Below are positions 7,644 through 14,028 of a stretch of 25,528 nucleotides of DNA, in pieces. Numbering within the stretch: position 1 is the stretch's first letter; each line of letters opens with the position of its first letter. A model generated the notes under the pieces. The model saw only the letters and a program-made list of their open reading frames with translations, ran no database searches and was not told where the DNA came from. The DNA is from CAYRUP01 sp964578975. Lineage in GTDB: Bacteria; Pseudomonadota; Gammaproteobacteria; DSM-16500. The stretch is taken from assembly GCA_964578975.1 (NCBI GenBank), contig CAZOFA010000029.1, positions 1 through 25,528 on the forward strand, written 5' to 3'. A program made the position numbers and the translations under genes.

Positions 7644-7922
7644 TTATTTTTCAGGAACGGATTTTAAACTACCGCCGACGATTTTATCGCAGGTCCCTTT
7701 CGGCAATAAAATAAATGCATCTTTTTGCTTATCTTTTTTTGCTGAACCTGAACAGGAATCATGAGTAGTTTGACAATCATTTTTGCCTGCTTTGACGATG
7801 CCATAACATTTTTCAGTTTGTGGGTCAGCGAGCGCACTATTCGTGATAAAAAAACAGGTGGCGGTTGATAAGGTTAAAATGCTCGAAATGGCGGATTTGA
7901 TGAGTGCATCCTTGTTCTTCAT
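7644..7922 (-). CDS. bufA1: Bufferin precursor, BufA1-like (DUF2282)
   Basis: This is a 92-residue secreted precursor at the head of the operon. A signal peptide covers about residues 1-32 (ending NSALA). The mature part has the DUF2282 pattern EKCYGIVKAGKNDC, then a third Cys in DSCSG, KDAFILLPKGTC and IVGGSL, giving four cysteines available for MNIO-dependent modification. An additional Cys sits within the signal peptide. AGGGA lies about 10 nt before the ATG at 7922. The downstream yceI begins 12 bp after its stop. Bufferins of this type are copper-sequestering periplasmic RiPPs. Compared with bufA2 it has fewer Cys and a different spacing, so the locus encodes two distinct precursors. No clear sigma-70 promoter was picked out upstream. 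Confidence 0.85.
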   Translation of the reverse strand: MKNKDALIKSAISSILTLSTATCFFITNSALADPQTEKCYGIVKAGKNDCQTTHDSCSGSAKKDKQKDAFILLPKGTCDKIVGGSLKSVPEK

Positions 7923-8014
7923 GATTAATTCCCTATGAGGTTAGAATGAATCACAAAAGTACTATTAAATGGGATTAAATGCAATAAAGTTCCGTCATTG
8001 CGAGCCCCGGCGGG

Positions 8015-8089
8015 CGTGTCATTCCCGCGTAGGCGGGAATCTATTTATATTTTATCGCGATGGATTCCCGCCTGCGCGGGAATGACACG
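8015..8089. repeat. 27-bp inverted repeat of the GTCATTCCCGC family
   Basis: The left arm 8015-8041 and right arm 8063-8089 are reverse complements with one mismatch (GCGTAGGC versus GCGCAGGC), around a 21-bp AT-rich centre. Each arm is itself a small hairpin, ATTCCCGC / GCGGGAAT. It separates the MFS gene from the buf operon and supplies the C-terminus and stop codon of the MFS gene. A single related hairpin is at 11215-11244. Confidence 0.88.
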
Positions 8090-9262
8090 TACTTTAACTA
8101 ATATTTTATATAAAAAAAACATCACTAAAATTATTGCTATGAAAACACTCGGCAGCAACAATATTTTTATAGGAAAGTAGGTGAGGAATATCACAACCAC
8201 CGTCGCGACACCCATGTTTAAGAAATTCAACACCGATGAGCCATGCGATTTATTACTAACTTGACTCAGTGCAATAGTCGATGCATTGGCAAGAATGAAG
8301 CATAAGCCAAAAAAACTTATCCCCATGGGAATAAATAATGAAAAAATAATTGAAACGTGATTGAGCATGGTCACTAACATTATGACGACGCTGAATGCAA
8401 GAATACCTAAACCAACACGCATCAAAAATTTGAGATCATAAATTTTTGCTAATTGTGCTGAAATAATAGATCCAGTTAATAAACCAAGCGGTGGCAGCAA
8501 ACTCGCAAAACCGTATTGTGCACTACTCATGCCGGACAAATTAATTGCGAGAAAAGGTGCAAATGCCGCAAAAATATAATTAAAACAAGTTGAGCCACCC
8601 ATGATTAATCCGCCCGAAACCAGTTGAATATTTTTAAATTGACAAAAATAATCGCGAAATAAATTTTTTAATTTTAGTGCGTTTTCATCTAAAATTGTCG
8701 AAGGTTCAGGTAGCTTGGTCACTAACAACAATAAAATAATTCCATACATTGCGCTCGCATAAAAACAACTGATCCAACTAAAATGCTCTGTCAATACGCC
8801 GCCCAGTGCAACACTTAATCCGGGCGTAATGGCAAATGCCATAATCAGATAAGAAATTTTTTGACTGGCGATTTTTGGTTCGTAAAATTCATTGACTAAC
8901 GTGAATGCCATTTGCAATCCAACCCCTGAGCCTAAGCTCAATAAAAATCGTCCGATGACTAATGCGGGATAATAATGCAAATAGCCGGCGGCGACACAAA
9001 GCATGCTACTTAAAATTTGCAATGTAATGCCAAGATAGAGTGCGCGCTTTCGACCAAAACGATTGGCAATCGGTGCATAAAATAATTGGCCAATGGCGTA
9101 ACCGACCAGGAACCAGATCATGGTTTGTTGCGCAACGTCTGAGGTTATCGAAAAATATTTTGCGATGTCAGGGAGTGCCGGTGTGAACAGTACGGCATTG
9201 ACGGATGCGAAAGAAATCATAATCAATAGCGTAAAAAAGGATGGTTTGGCTTGAGTAATCAT
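8045..9262 (-). CDS. MFS drug-resistance transporter, Bcr/CflA-like
   Basis: This inner-membrane exporter has 405 residues and about 12 hydrophobic segments. MFS motif A is seen after TM2 (NRFGRKRALYLG), and TM1 and its loop resemble the Bcr/CflA group (FTPALPDIAKYF). The second half repeats the pattern with LAKIYDLKFLMRVG. The final residues, RVIPAQAGIHRDKI, are encoded by the right arm and centre of the palindromic repeat at 8015-8089. This is a well-known artefactual-looking tail that arises when a repeat inserts at a gene's end. The upstream gap carries a good promoter and operator-like sites shared with the divergent LysR gene, so that regulator probably controls it. Substrate unknown; efflux of a small molecule is the family expectation. 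Confidence 0.85.
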   Translation of the reverse strand: MITQAKPSFFTLLIMISFASVNAVLFTPALPDIAKYFSITSDVAQQTMIWFLVGYAIGQLFYAPIANRFGRKRALYLGITLQILSSMLCVAAGYLHYYPALVIGRFLLSLGSGVGLQMAFTLVNEFYEPKIASQKISYLIMAFAITPGLSVALGGVLTEHFSWISCFYASAMYGIILLLLVTKLPEPSTILDENALKLKNLFRDYFCQFKNIQLVSGGLIMGGSTCFNYIFAAFAPFLAINLSGMSSAQYGFASLLPPLGLLTGSIISAQLAKIYDLKFLMRVGLGILAFSVVIMLVTMLNHVSIIFSLFIPMGISFFGLCFILANASTIALSQVSNKSHGSSVLNFLNMGVATVVVIFLTYFPIKILLLPSVFIAIILVMFFLYKILVKVRVIPAQAGIHRDKI

Positions 9263-9288
9263 GGGTAAAATCTCGTTTTATTAGCATT

Positions 9289-9343
9289 CGTCACATTATA
9301 ATTAGTGACGTTAAAGTAAACAATGTGCTATTATGTAAACAAT
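9289..9343. promoter_or_regulatory. Divergent control region of MFS and LysR genes
   Basis: CGTCAC (9289-9294) and GTGACG (9305-9310) form an inverted repeat around a perfect minus-strand -10 box, TATAAT (9300-9295). A weak -35, TTGTTT (9323-9318), stands 17 bp upstream of it. GTAAACAAT occurs at 9316-9324 and 9335-9343, 19 bp apart, close to two helical turns, and the first copy covers that -35. For the plus strand, TATTAT (9329-9334) may serve lysR. The layout suits a LysR-type regulator bound between divergent promoters (inference). Confidence 0.5.
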
Positions 9344-9365
9344 AGTTAACTTTTATGCAATAATT

Positions 9366-10241
9366 ATGAGTAAATTTGAACAAATCGAAACGTTTTTAAA
9401 TGTCGTACATGAGGGCGGTTTTGCGGCTGCGGCGCGCAAACAGGGCCTTTCGACGGCGGCCATCAGTCGACAAATCAGTCGATTAGAAGCGGATCTGGGC
9501 GTGCAGTTGTTGGAAAGAACAACGCGGCAAATCAAATTAACAGAAATCGGTGCGGAATATTATCAATATGGTAAAAAAGCGTTAGCGGAATTAGATGAGG
9601 CGCAAGCGCTGATTAAAGGTAGTCAAAGTGAGCCGTCGGGTGTGCTCAATATCACGAGTAATCGATATTTCGCGATGGAATATCTCATTCCCTATTTATC
9701 CGAATTTATCGCACTTTATCCCAAGCTCATTCTCAATATTGAATTAGCGGAACGATTTCCTGATTTTAATGTAGAAAATGTGGATATTTTATTTGGCGTG
9801 TCATTGGAAGGGCCGCCGAATTTAGTCCGTAAACGCATAACGACGACGCGCTATGTATTATGTGCGGCGCCAAATTATTTTAAAAACTATGGCACACCAA
9901 AAACACCGGATGAATTAAGTCATCATAAATATATTACGCATGTGATGCGCAAACCGGATAATATCATTCACTTTCGTCACGATAAAAAAGTTTGTGTGAA
10001 GCCAACACTTTTTTTGAATGATTGCCAAATTATGCTTGAATGTGCGTTGCAAGGAATGGGGATTGTGATGTTGCATGATTATATTGTGAGAGATGTGATA
10101 AAGAAAAATTTACTGATTGAAATTTTGCAGGAATATCAAACGTCGGAAAATCCAGTTTATTTATATTATCAACATCAACGTTATTTACAGCCGAAGATTA
10201 GGCATTTTATTGATTTTTTTACGCAAAAAAATAAGAGATAA
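9366..10241 (+). CDS. LysR-family transcriptional regulator
   Basis: This 291-residue regulator has an N-terminal winged helix-turn-helix (residues 1-60: FEQIETFLNVVHEGGFAAAARKQ, AISRQISRLEADLGVQLLERTTR). A substrate-binding domain covers about 90-290, with the LNITSNRYFAMEYLIPYLSEF start typical of the family. It is divergent from the Bcr/CflA-like transporter across 103 bp, the classic arrangement for a LysR protein that controls its neighbour. The effector is unknown. The GlmU-like gene follows after 6 bp in the same direction, so it may be co-transcribed with this regulator. Confidence 0.92.
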   Translation: MSKFEQIETFLNVVHEGGFAAAARKQGLSTAAISRQISRLEADLGVQLLERTTRQIKLTEIGAEYYQYGKKALAELDEAQALIKGSQSEPSGVLNITSNRYFAMEYLIPYLSEFIALYPKLILNIELAERFPDFNVENVDILFGVSLEGPPNLVRKRITTTRYVLCAAPNYFKNYGTPKTPDELSHHKYITHVMRKPDNIIHFRHDKKVCVKPTLFLNDCQIMLECALQGMGIVMLHDYIVRDVIKKNLLIEILQEYQTSENPVYLYYQHQRYLQPKIRHFIDFFTQKNKR

Positions 10242-10247
10242 ATTTCC

Positions 10248-10994
10248 ATGAAATTAAAAGTGATTATTTTAGCGGCGGGCAAGGGAAGACGCATGGGATC
10301 TGATTTGCCTAAAGTGTTGCATTGTTTGAGTGGGAAAACGTTATTGGAGCATGTGGTTGAGAGAGCGTTGCCATTGGATGAAACGCAACAACCGATTGTG
10401 GTGTATGGTTATCAAGGTGAATTACTGCGAAAAAAAATGCAACATTTGCAGGTACGCTGGGTGGAGCAAACCGAACAGCTTGGAACGGGTCATGCTGTAA
10501 AACAAGTTATTCCTTATGTGGATGATGCAACGCACGTGCTCGTGTTGTATGGTGATATTCCGCTAACTTCTGCAGAAACGTTACAAAAATTTATTTCAAC
10601 TACGCCGAGGGATGCGTTAGGAATTATTACGGCACATCTGCCTAATCCGATGGGATATGGCGGGCGAATTATTCGTGGGTCGGCGAATCAAGTGATGTGT
10701 GTTATTGAAGAAAAAGATGCGACAGAGATTCAGTTGAGGATTAAAGAAATTAATTCAGGATTTTATATTATTCCGGTGAAATATTTAAATCGTTGGTTGT
10801 CTGATATTGAAAATCATAATAGTCAGAAAGAATATTATTTAACGGATATTGTTCAGTTTGCCGTGAGAGATAAAGTGGCGATTCATACCACGCACCCAGT
10901 GTGTTATGAAGAAATTTTAGGTGTCAATGATCCGGTGCAGCTTGCGGCGTTGGAAGCATTTTATCAGCGTGTGACTCGAATGGCACTAACTTAA
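10248..10994 (+). CDS. Single-domain GlmU-like sugar-1-phosphate uridylyltransferase
   Basis: These 248 residues match only the N-terminal pyrophosphorylase half of GlmU (full length about 455). The nucleotide-binding signature is VIILAAGKGRRMGSDLPKVLH, with Arg in place of the usual Thr after GKG. EQLGTGHAV, YGDIPL, IEEKDA, EINSGFY and the domain-closing GVNDPVQLAALEAFYQR are all present. The left-handed beta-helix acetyltransferase half is absent. The expected reaction is GlcNAc-1-P (or a related hexosamine-1-P) + UTP to UDP-sugar + PPi in the cytoplasm. The last five codons (RMALT) and the TAA lie at or inside a 205-bp inserted element (10978-11182). If the element and one 11-bp target copy are removed, the frame ends VTPA-TAG, so the gene was already single-domain before insertion. 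Convergent with a NahK-like kinase and sugar porter, with which it may work. Confidence 0.85.
   Translation: MKLKVIILAAGKGRRMGSDLPKVLHCLSGKTLLEHVVERALPLDETQQPIVVYGYQGELLRKKMQHLQVRWVEQTEQLGTGHAVKQVIPYVDDATHVLVLYGDIPLTSAETLQKFISTTPRDALGIITAHLPNPMGYGGRIIRGSANQVMCVIEEKDATEIQLRIKEINSGFYIIPVKYLNRWLSDIENHNSQKEYYLTDIVQFAVRDKVAIHTTHPVCYEEILGVNDPVQLAALEAFYQRVTRMALT
10967..10977. repeat. Left target-site duplication (11 bp)
   Basis: GCGTGTGACTC directly abuts the left end of the 10978-11182 element and is repeated perfectly at 11183-11193. The copy lies within the final codons of the GlmU-like gene. Confidence 0.9.
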
Positions 10995-11182
10995 GGAAAG
11001 AAGCTGCTTAGAAAGCCTTCCCCTCTCAAGGGGAAGGTGGCCGAAGGCCGGATGGGGAGATATAAAAAATAACTTTCCGAGAAAACAAGCGAAATTATAT
11101 CTCCCCATCCGCCCGTTGGGCACCTTCCCCTTGAGAGGGGAAGGTTTTCTAAGCAGCTTCTTTCTCTAAGTTAGTGCCATTC
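10978..11182. mobile_element. 205-bp MITE with about 88-bp terminal inverted repeats
   Basis: The ends are GAATGGCACTAACTTA... and the reverse complement ...TAAGTTAGTGCCATTC. The arms run about 10978-11064 and 11096-11182 around a 31-bp AT-rich centre, and are near-perfect except around the GGCCGAAGGCC / CCCAACGGGC segment and a small difference after CTTA. No coding capacity is seen. It is flanked by a perfect 11-bp direct repeat, GCGTGTGACTC, which proves insertion. An 11-bp duplication is compatible with transposases of the IS4 group, but the mobilising element is not in the window. It could also act as a strong hairpin terminator for glmU and for the opposing nahK transcript. Confidence 0.92.
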
Positions 11183-11193
11183 GCGTGTGACTC
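11183..11193. repeat. Right target-site duplication (11 bp)
   Basis: This is a perfect copy of GCGTGTGACTC, as at 10967-10977, directly abutting the right end of the inserted element. The pre-insertion reading frame continues from here as CCT GCT TAG. Confidence 0.9.
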
Positions 11194-11214
11194 CTGCTTA
11201 GGCGTTTTCATAGC

Positions 11215-11244
11215 GTGTCATTCCGGCGTAGGCGGGAATGACAC
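11215..11244. repeat. Single GTCATTCC hairpin repeat
   Basis: A 10-bp perfect stem, GTGTCATTCC / GGAATGACAC, surrounds the loop GGCGTAGGCG. It is a solo unit of the family that forms the double repeat at 8015-8089. It lies just beyond the MITE, in the gap between convergent genes. Confidence 0.8.
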
Positions 11245-11269
11245 AGGTCTCGGGAGTGACAAAAACTAT

Positions 11270-11350
11270 TTAATAAGGTTTGACTTCACATTGTTTTGAA
11301 ACGGTATGTGGGTCAACTGGATCAATTAACTCTTTCAAGAGCGGATTCAT
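11270..11350 (-). CDS. Possible small ORF (26 aa) behind the nahK-like gene
   Basis: The frame MNPLLKELIDPVDPHTVSKQ..., ending EVKPY-TAA, is open upstream to 11383. There a strong ribosome site (AGGGGAG, 11398-11392) precedes an ATG (11385-11383) that is followed at once by TAA. If a single G were restored after that ATG, a 38-residue protein starting MVRTKEQKDSNP would be read through. So this is either a small gene with a one-base deletion, a start-stop element, or chance. The product is not recognised. Confidence 0.25.
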   Translation of the reverse strand: MNPLLKELIDPVDPHTVSKQCEVKPY

Positions 11351-11400
11351 AGGATTGGAATCTTTTTGTTCTTTTGTTCTTACATGTTACTCTCCCCTGT

Positions 11401-12489
11401 TTAAAAAATTAAATTTTTTAGAATCGACGTTATTTCCGGCATTTTGTTTTGAATACAACGGATAAATTGAAATTGCGCGCGCGCCCTTTGTAAATTATGT
11501 TCGGAAAAATGAATTTTATAATACACATCGCCTGCGAGGTGATCGGTTAGAAAACGTAACCCCATTAAAAAAGGCATGAGCGGGATAGATAGTGCTAATG
11601 ATTCGCTTTCGGTTTTAGTCAGAGTGTGTTTTACTTCACCGATAAAACCACGGCAAAATGCGGCAAATAAATCAAGATTGAAATCAATTTTATGTAAATC
11701 TTTTTCATCCTCAGCGGCAGTATTAGCAATCGTTCGAATTGCGTCACTAAAATCATAATGAAGATACCCTGGCATGACAGTATCTAAATCAATCATGCAT
11801 AACCCATTATCCTCTTCATCCAGTAAAATATTATTAAACTTAGTATCGTTATGCGTAATTCGTAACGGAATTTGACTTGCTTTCCCCAGACGTAAAATAG
11901 TTTGCATTTCATCAAGATGCGCGTGGACAAATGCAATTTCATCTTGGCAATGTTTCATGCGATCGCATTTGTTTGATACAAGCGCTTGCTGAAATTGATT
12001 TAAACGCGAGGCCACATCATGAAATGCGGGCAAAGTTTCATATAACAAATGAGGCGGAAAATCCGTTAAATAATTCAGAAAACGTCCGACTGTTTTTCCA
12101 CCTTCGAGAGCTTGCTTCTCATTGACCACTAAATCCAGCGTTTTTGATCCTTCAATATAAAGATAGCACGCCCAATAATAACCTTCGTGGTCTTGCACAT
12201 AAGGTTGATTGTGTTGACTCAAAATGACGGTTAAACATTGTTGTTCGAGATTGTTCAGTAATTTTTTTTGAATATGTTGTGTGACGAGCGTCACATTATT
12301 CATCAACGCCGGCACATTAGAAAAAATCGCATGATTCATGCGTTGTAAAATATAATTGGGAGTATGTGTTTCTTTAGTTTTTACTAAATACGTATCGTTG
12401 ATATGCCCAGTTCCGAATGGATGGGCATGATCAAAACGAGTTTGCGTGACAAATTGGTTAAATACATTTTCAAGCGCGTTGGTCAGCAT
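11401..12489 (-). CDS. N-acetylhexosamine 1-kinase-like phosphotransferase (NahK/APH fold)
   Basis: This 362-residue kinase has the aminoglycoside-phosphotransferase/choline-kinase fold. Features that point to the NahK group are GTGHINDTYLV at 26-36 (nucleotide loop), YILQRMNHAIFSNVPALMNNV at 46-66, the catalytic loop ITHNDTKFNN at 211-220 (Asp215) and the metal-binding IDLDTVMPG at 233-241. NahK makes GlcNAc-1-P or GalNAc-1-P directly from the free sugar and ATP. Its start overlaps the upstream sugar-porter gene by 20 bp, so import and phosphorylation are coupled, and a GlmU-type uridylyltransferase is next door. Another hexosamine, or choline-like or methylthioribose-like substrates, cannot be excluded. 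Confidence 0.75.
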   Translation of the reverse strand: MLTNALENVFNQFVTQTRFDHAHPFGTGHINDTYLVKTKETHTPNYILQRMNHAIFSNVPALMNNVTLVTQHIQKKLLNNLEQQCLTVILSQHNQPYVQDHEGYYWACYLYIEGSKTLDLVVNEKQALEGGKTVGRFLNYLTDFPPHLLYETLPAFHDVASRLNQFQQALVSNKCDRMKHCQDEIAFVHAHLDEMQTILRLGKASQIPLRITHNDTKFNNILLDEEDNGLCMIDLDTVMPGYLHYDFSDAIRTIANTAAEDEKDLHKIDFNLDLFAAFCRGFIGEVKHTLTKTESESLALSIPLMPFLMGLRFLTDHLAGDVYYKIHFSEHNLQRARAQFQFIRCIQNKMPEITSILKNLIF

Positions 12490-13864
12490 ATTTCATCATG
12501 GCGGGTTTGCGTATAAACATTTGTTCGATTTCTTCCAGTGTTTTATTATTGGTTTCCGGTATCACAAAATAGGCGAGACAAAAATAAAGAAATGAGAAAA
12601 ATGCGCAGATATAAAAGACGCCTACATAACCAATGTAATGGGTTAATATTAAAAATACTGAAGCAAACAAAGACGACATCATGGAATTGATAAATAAAGC
12701 TGCTGCCATGCCATTGCTTCTGATTTTATTGGGCAGCAATTCAGATAAAACTAACCAAACGCACACACCGGGCCCGACACCATATGTCAAAATAAAACCG
12801 GTGAGACCGAGTAATAATAAATAACCTTTCAATGCGCCATATGGAAAATAATAATAAACCAAACCGGAAAATACTAACGAAACAACCATGCCGCCCGTTC
12901 CAAATGACAGTAATTTGGTTCGACCCAGACGATCAATTAAAAACAATGCAATAAACGTAATGATAAAGTTCGCGCACGTGATCACCGTGCTGCCCAGCAG
13001 TGCGGTAATACTGGATTTCAACCCAGCTTGTTGTAAGAGGTAGGCACTAAATTGTAAAAAAGAATTAATGCCGCTTAATTGTTGCAGGGATGCTACTGAA
13101 AAAACAATCAAGAGTGGATACAACACTTTTTTATCGCGCAAATGCGTGAAGAACGAGCGAAAATTATGTTGGTGATTCTGCATGGATTGTTGCATCGCGA
13201 GTAATTCCTGTTGCGCTTGCGCGTCATCGCGCGATAAGCGCAGCACATTTAGCGCTTGTTGATTGCGTTTTTTCATCAACAACCAATGCGGTGAATTGGG
13301 TAAAAAGATGGCGCCGATTAATAAAATAATGCCTGGAACACCGGCCGATAAAAACATGGCACGCCAATTTTCATGCGGGGCAAAATAAAGTCCGACCAAA
13401 CTTGCTAACAAAATGCCAAACGTTAATAATAATTGAAACAGACTCATGCCACGTCCACGAATATTTTTTGGCAATGATTCAGATAAATATAAAGGAATGG
13501 TAATTGTCACAATACCAATACCAATGCCTTGAGTAAGACGGCCCAGTAATATTTCAGAATAATTATGCGCAAAACTTAGTAATAATACACCGCCGAGGAA
13601 AATAACAGTGGCGATAATCACCATGAGACGACGACTGAATATATCGGCCAAAGGGCCCGAAATGAGTGTCGCAATCGCGCCACCGCCTAAAACGGACGAC
13701 ACCAAAAAAGAACTTTGCATATCGGTCATGGGAATACTTTTATGAATAAAAAGCAAGGCGCCGGCGATGATACCTAAATCATAGCCGTAAATAATTCCGC
13801 CCATTGCCGCAAAAAAAACCATGAAGCCAATAAACCATTTTTGTCGCAGCTGAATAGTTGACAT
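12470..13864 (-). CDS. MFS sugar porter (sugar/H+ symporter family)
   Basis: This inner-membrane transporter has 464 residues and 12 hydrophobic segments, with the sugar-porter signatures: GYDLGIIAGAL in TM1, GRLTQGIGIG and PLYLSE after TM4, R-G-R near NIRGRGMSLFQ, PNSPHWLL before the central loop, QQLSGINSFLQFSA in TM7, DRLGRTKLL, and PETNNKTLEEIEQMF at the C-terminus. These are the hallmarks of XylE/GalP-type proton symporters. The start at 13864 (MSTIQ) has GGAG 9 nt upstream; an in-frame ATG at 13873 is too close to it. The 3' end overlaps the NahK-like start by 20 bp. The transported sugar is inferred to be the kinase's substrate. Confidence 0.9.
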   Translation of the reverse strand: MSTIQLRQKWFIGFMVFFAAMGGIIYGYDLGIIAGALLFIHKSIPMTDMQSSFLVSSVLGGGAIATLISGPLADIFSRRLMVIIATVIFLGGVLLLSFAHNYSEILLGRLTQGIGIGIVTITIPLYLSESLPKNIRGRGMSLFQLLLTFGILLASLVGLYFAPHENWRAMFLSAGVPGIILLIGAIFLPNSPHWLLMKKRNQQALNVLRLSRDDAQAQQELLAMQQSMQNHQHNFRSFFTHLRDKKVLYPLLIVFSVASLQQLSGINSFLQFSAYLLQQAGLKSSITALLGSTVITCANFIITFIALFLIDRLGRTKLLSFGTGGMVVSLVFSGLVYYYFPYGALKGYLLLLGLTGFILTYGVGPGVCVWLVLSELLPNKIRSNGMAAALFINSMMSSLFASVFLILTHYIGYVGVFYICAFFSFLYFCLAYFVIPETNNKTLEEIEQMFIRKPAMMKYADQRA

Positions 13865-14028
13865 AGCATGCATCTCCGTTGCTAAAGTCGCTTAAAAAAA
13901 GAAGGTAAGTTTAGCCATCACAATTTCGATAAGCAAGAAATATTGTCAACCAGCCGATGACGATAGAAATCTGGAAGTACAGCCAAAAAAAGTTTAGTGT
14001 AGCACTAAGTATAAATAAGGATGTTAAA

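Noticed and set aside
7998..8180. 60-codon open frame beginning with repeat-encoded residues (FPRRRESI)
   Set aside because: This is the well-known translation of the GTCATTCCCGC repeat and runs antisense into the MFS gene.
10248..10994. MITE insertion as the cause of loss of the GlmU acetyltransferase half
   Set aside because: Removing the element and one target copy gives CCT GCT TAG right after the same Thr codon, and no beta-helix coding follows, so the gene was already short.
11280..11465. 61-codon plus-strand open frame
   Set aside because: It overlaps the end of the nahK-like gene antisense and has low-complexity content; no ribosome site.
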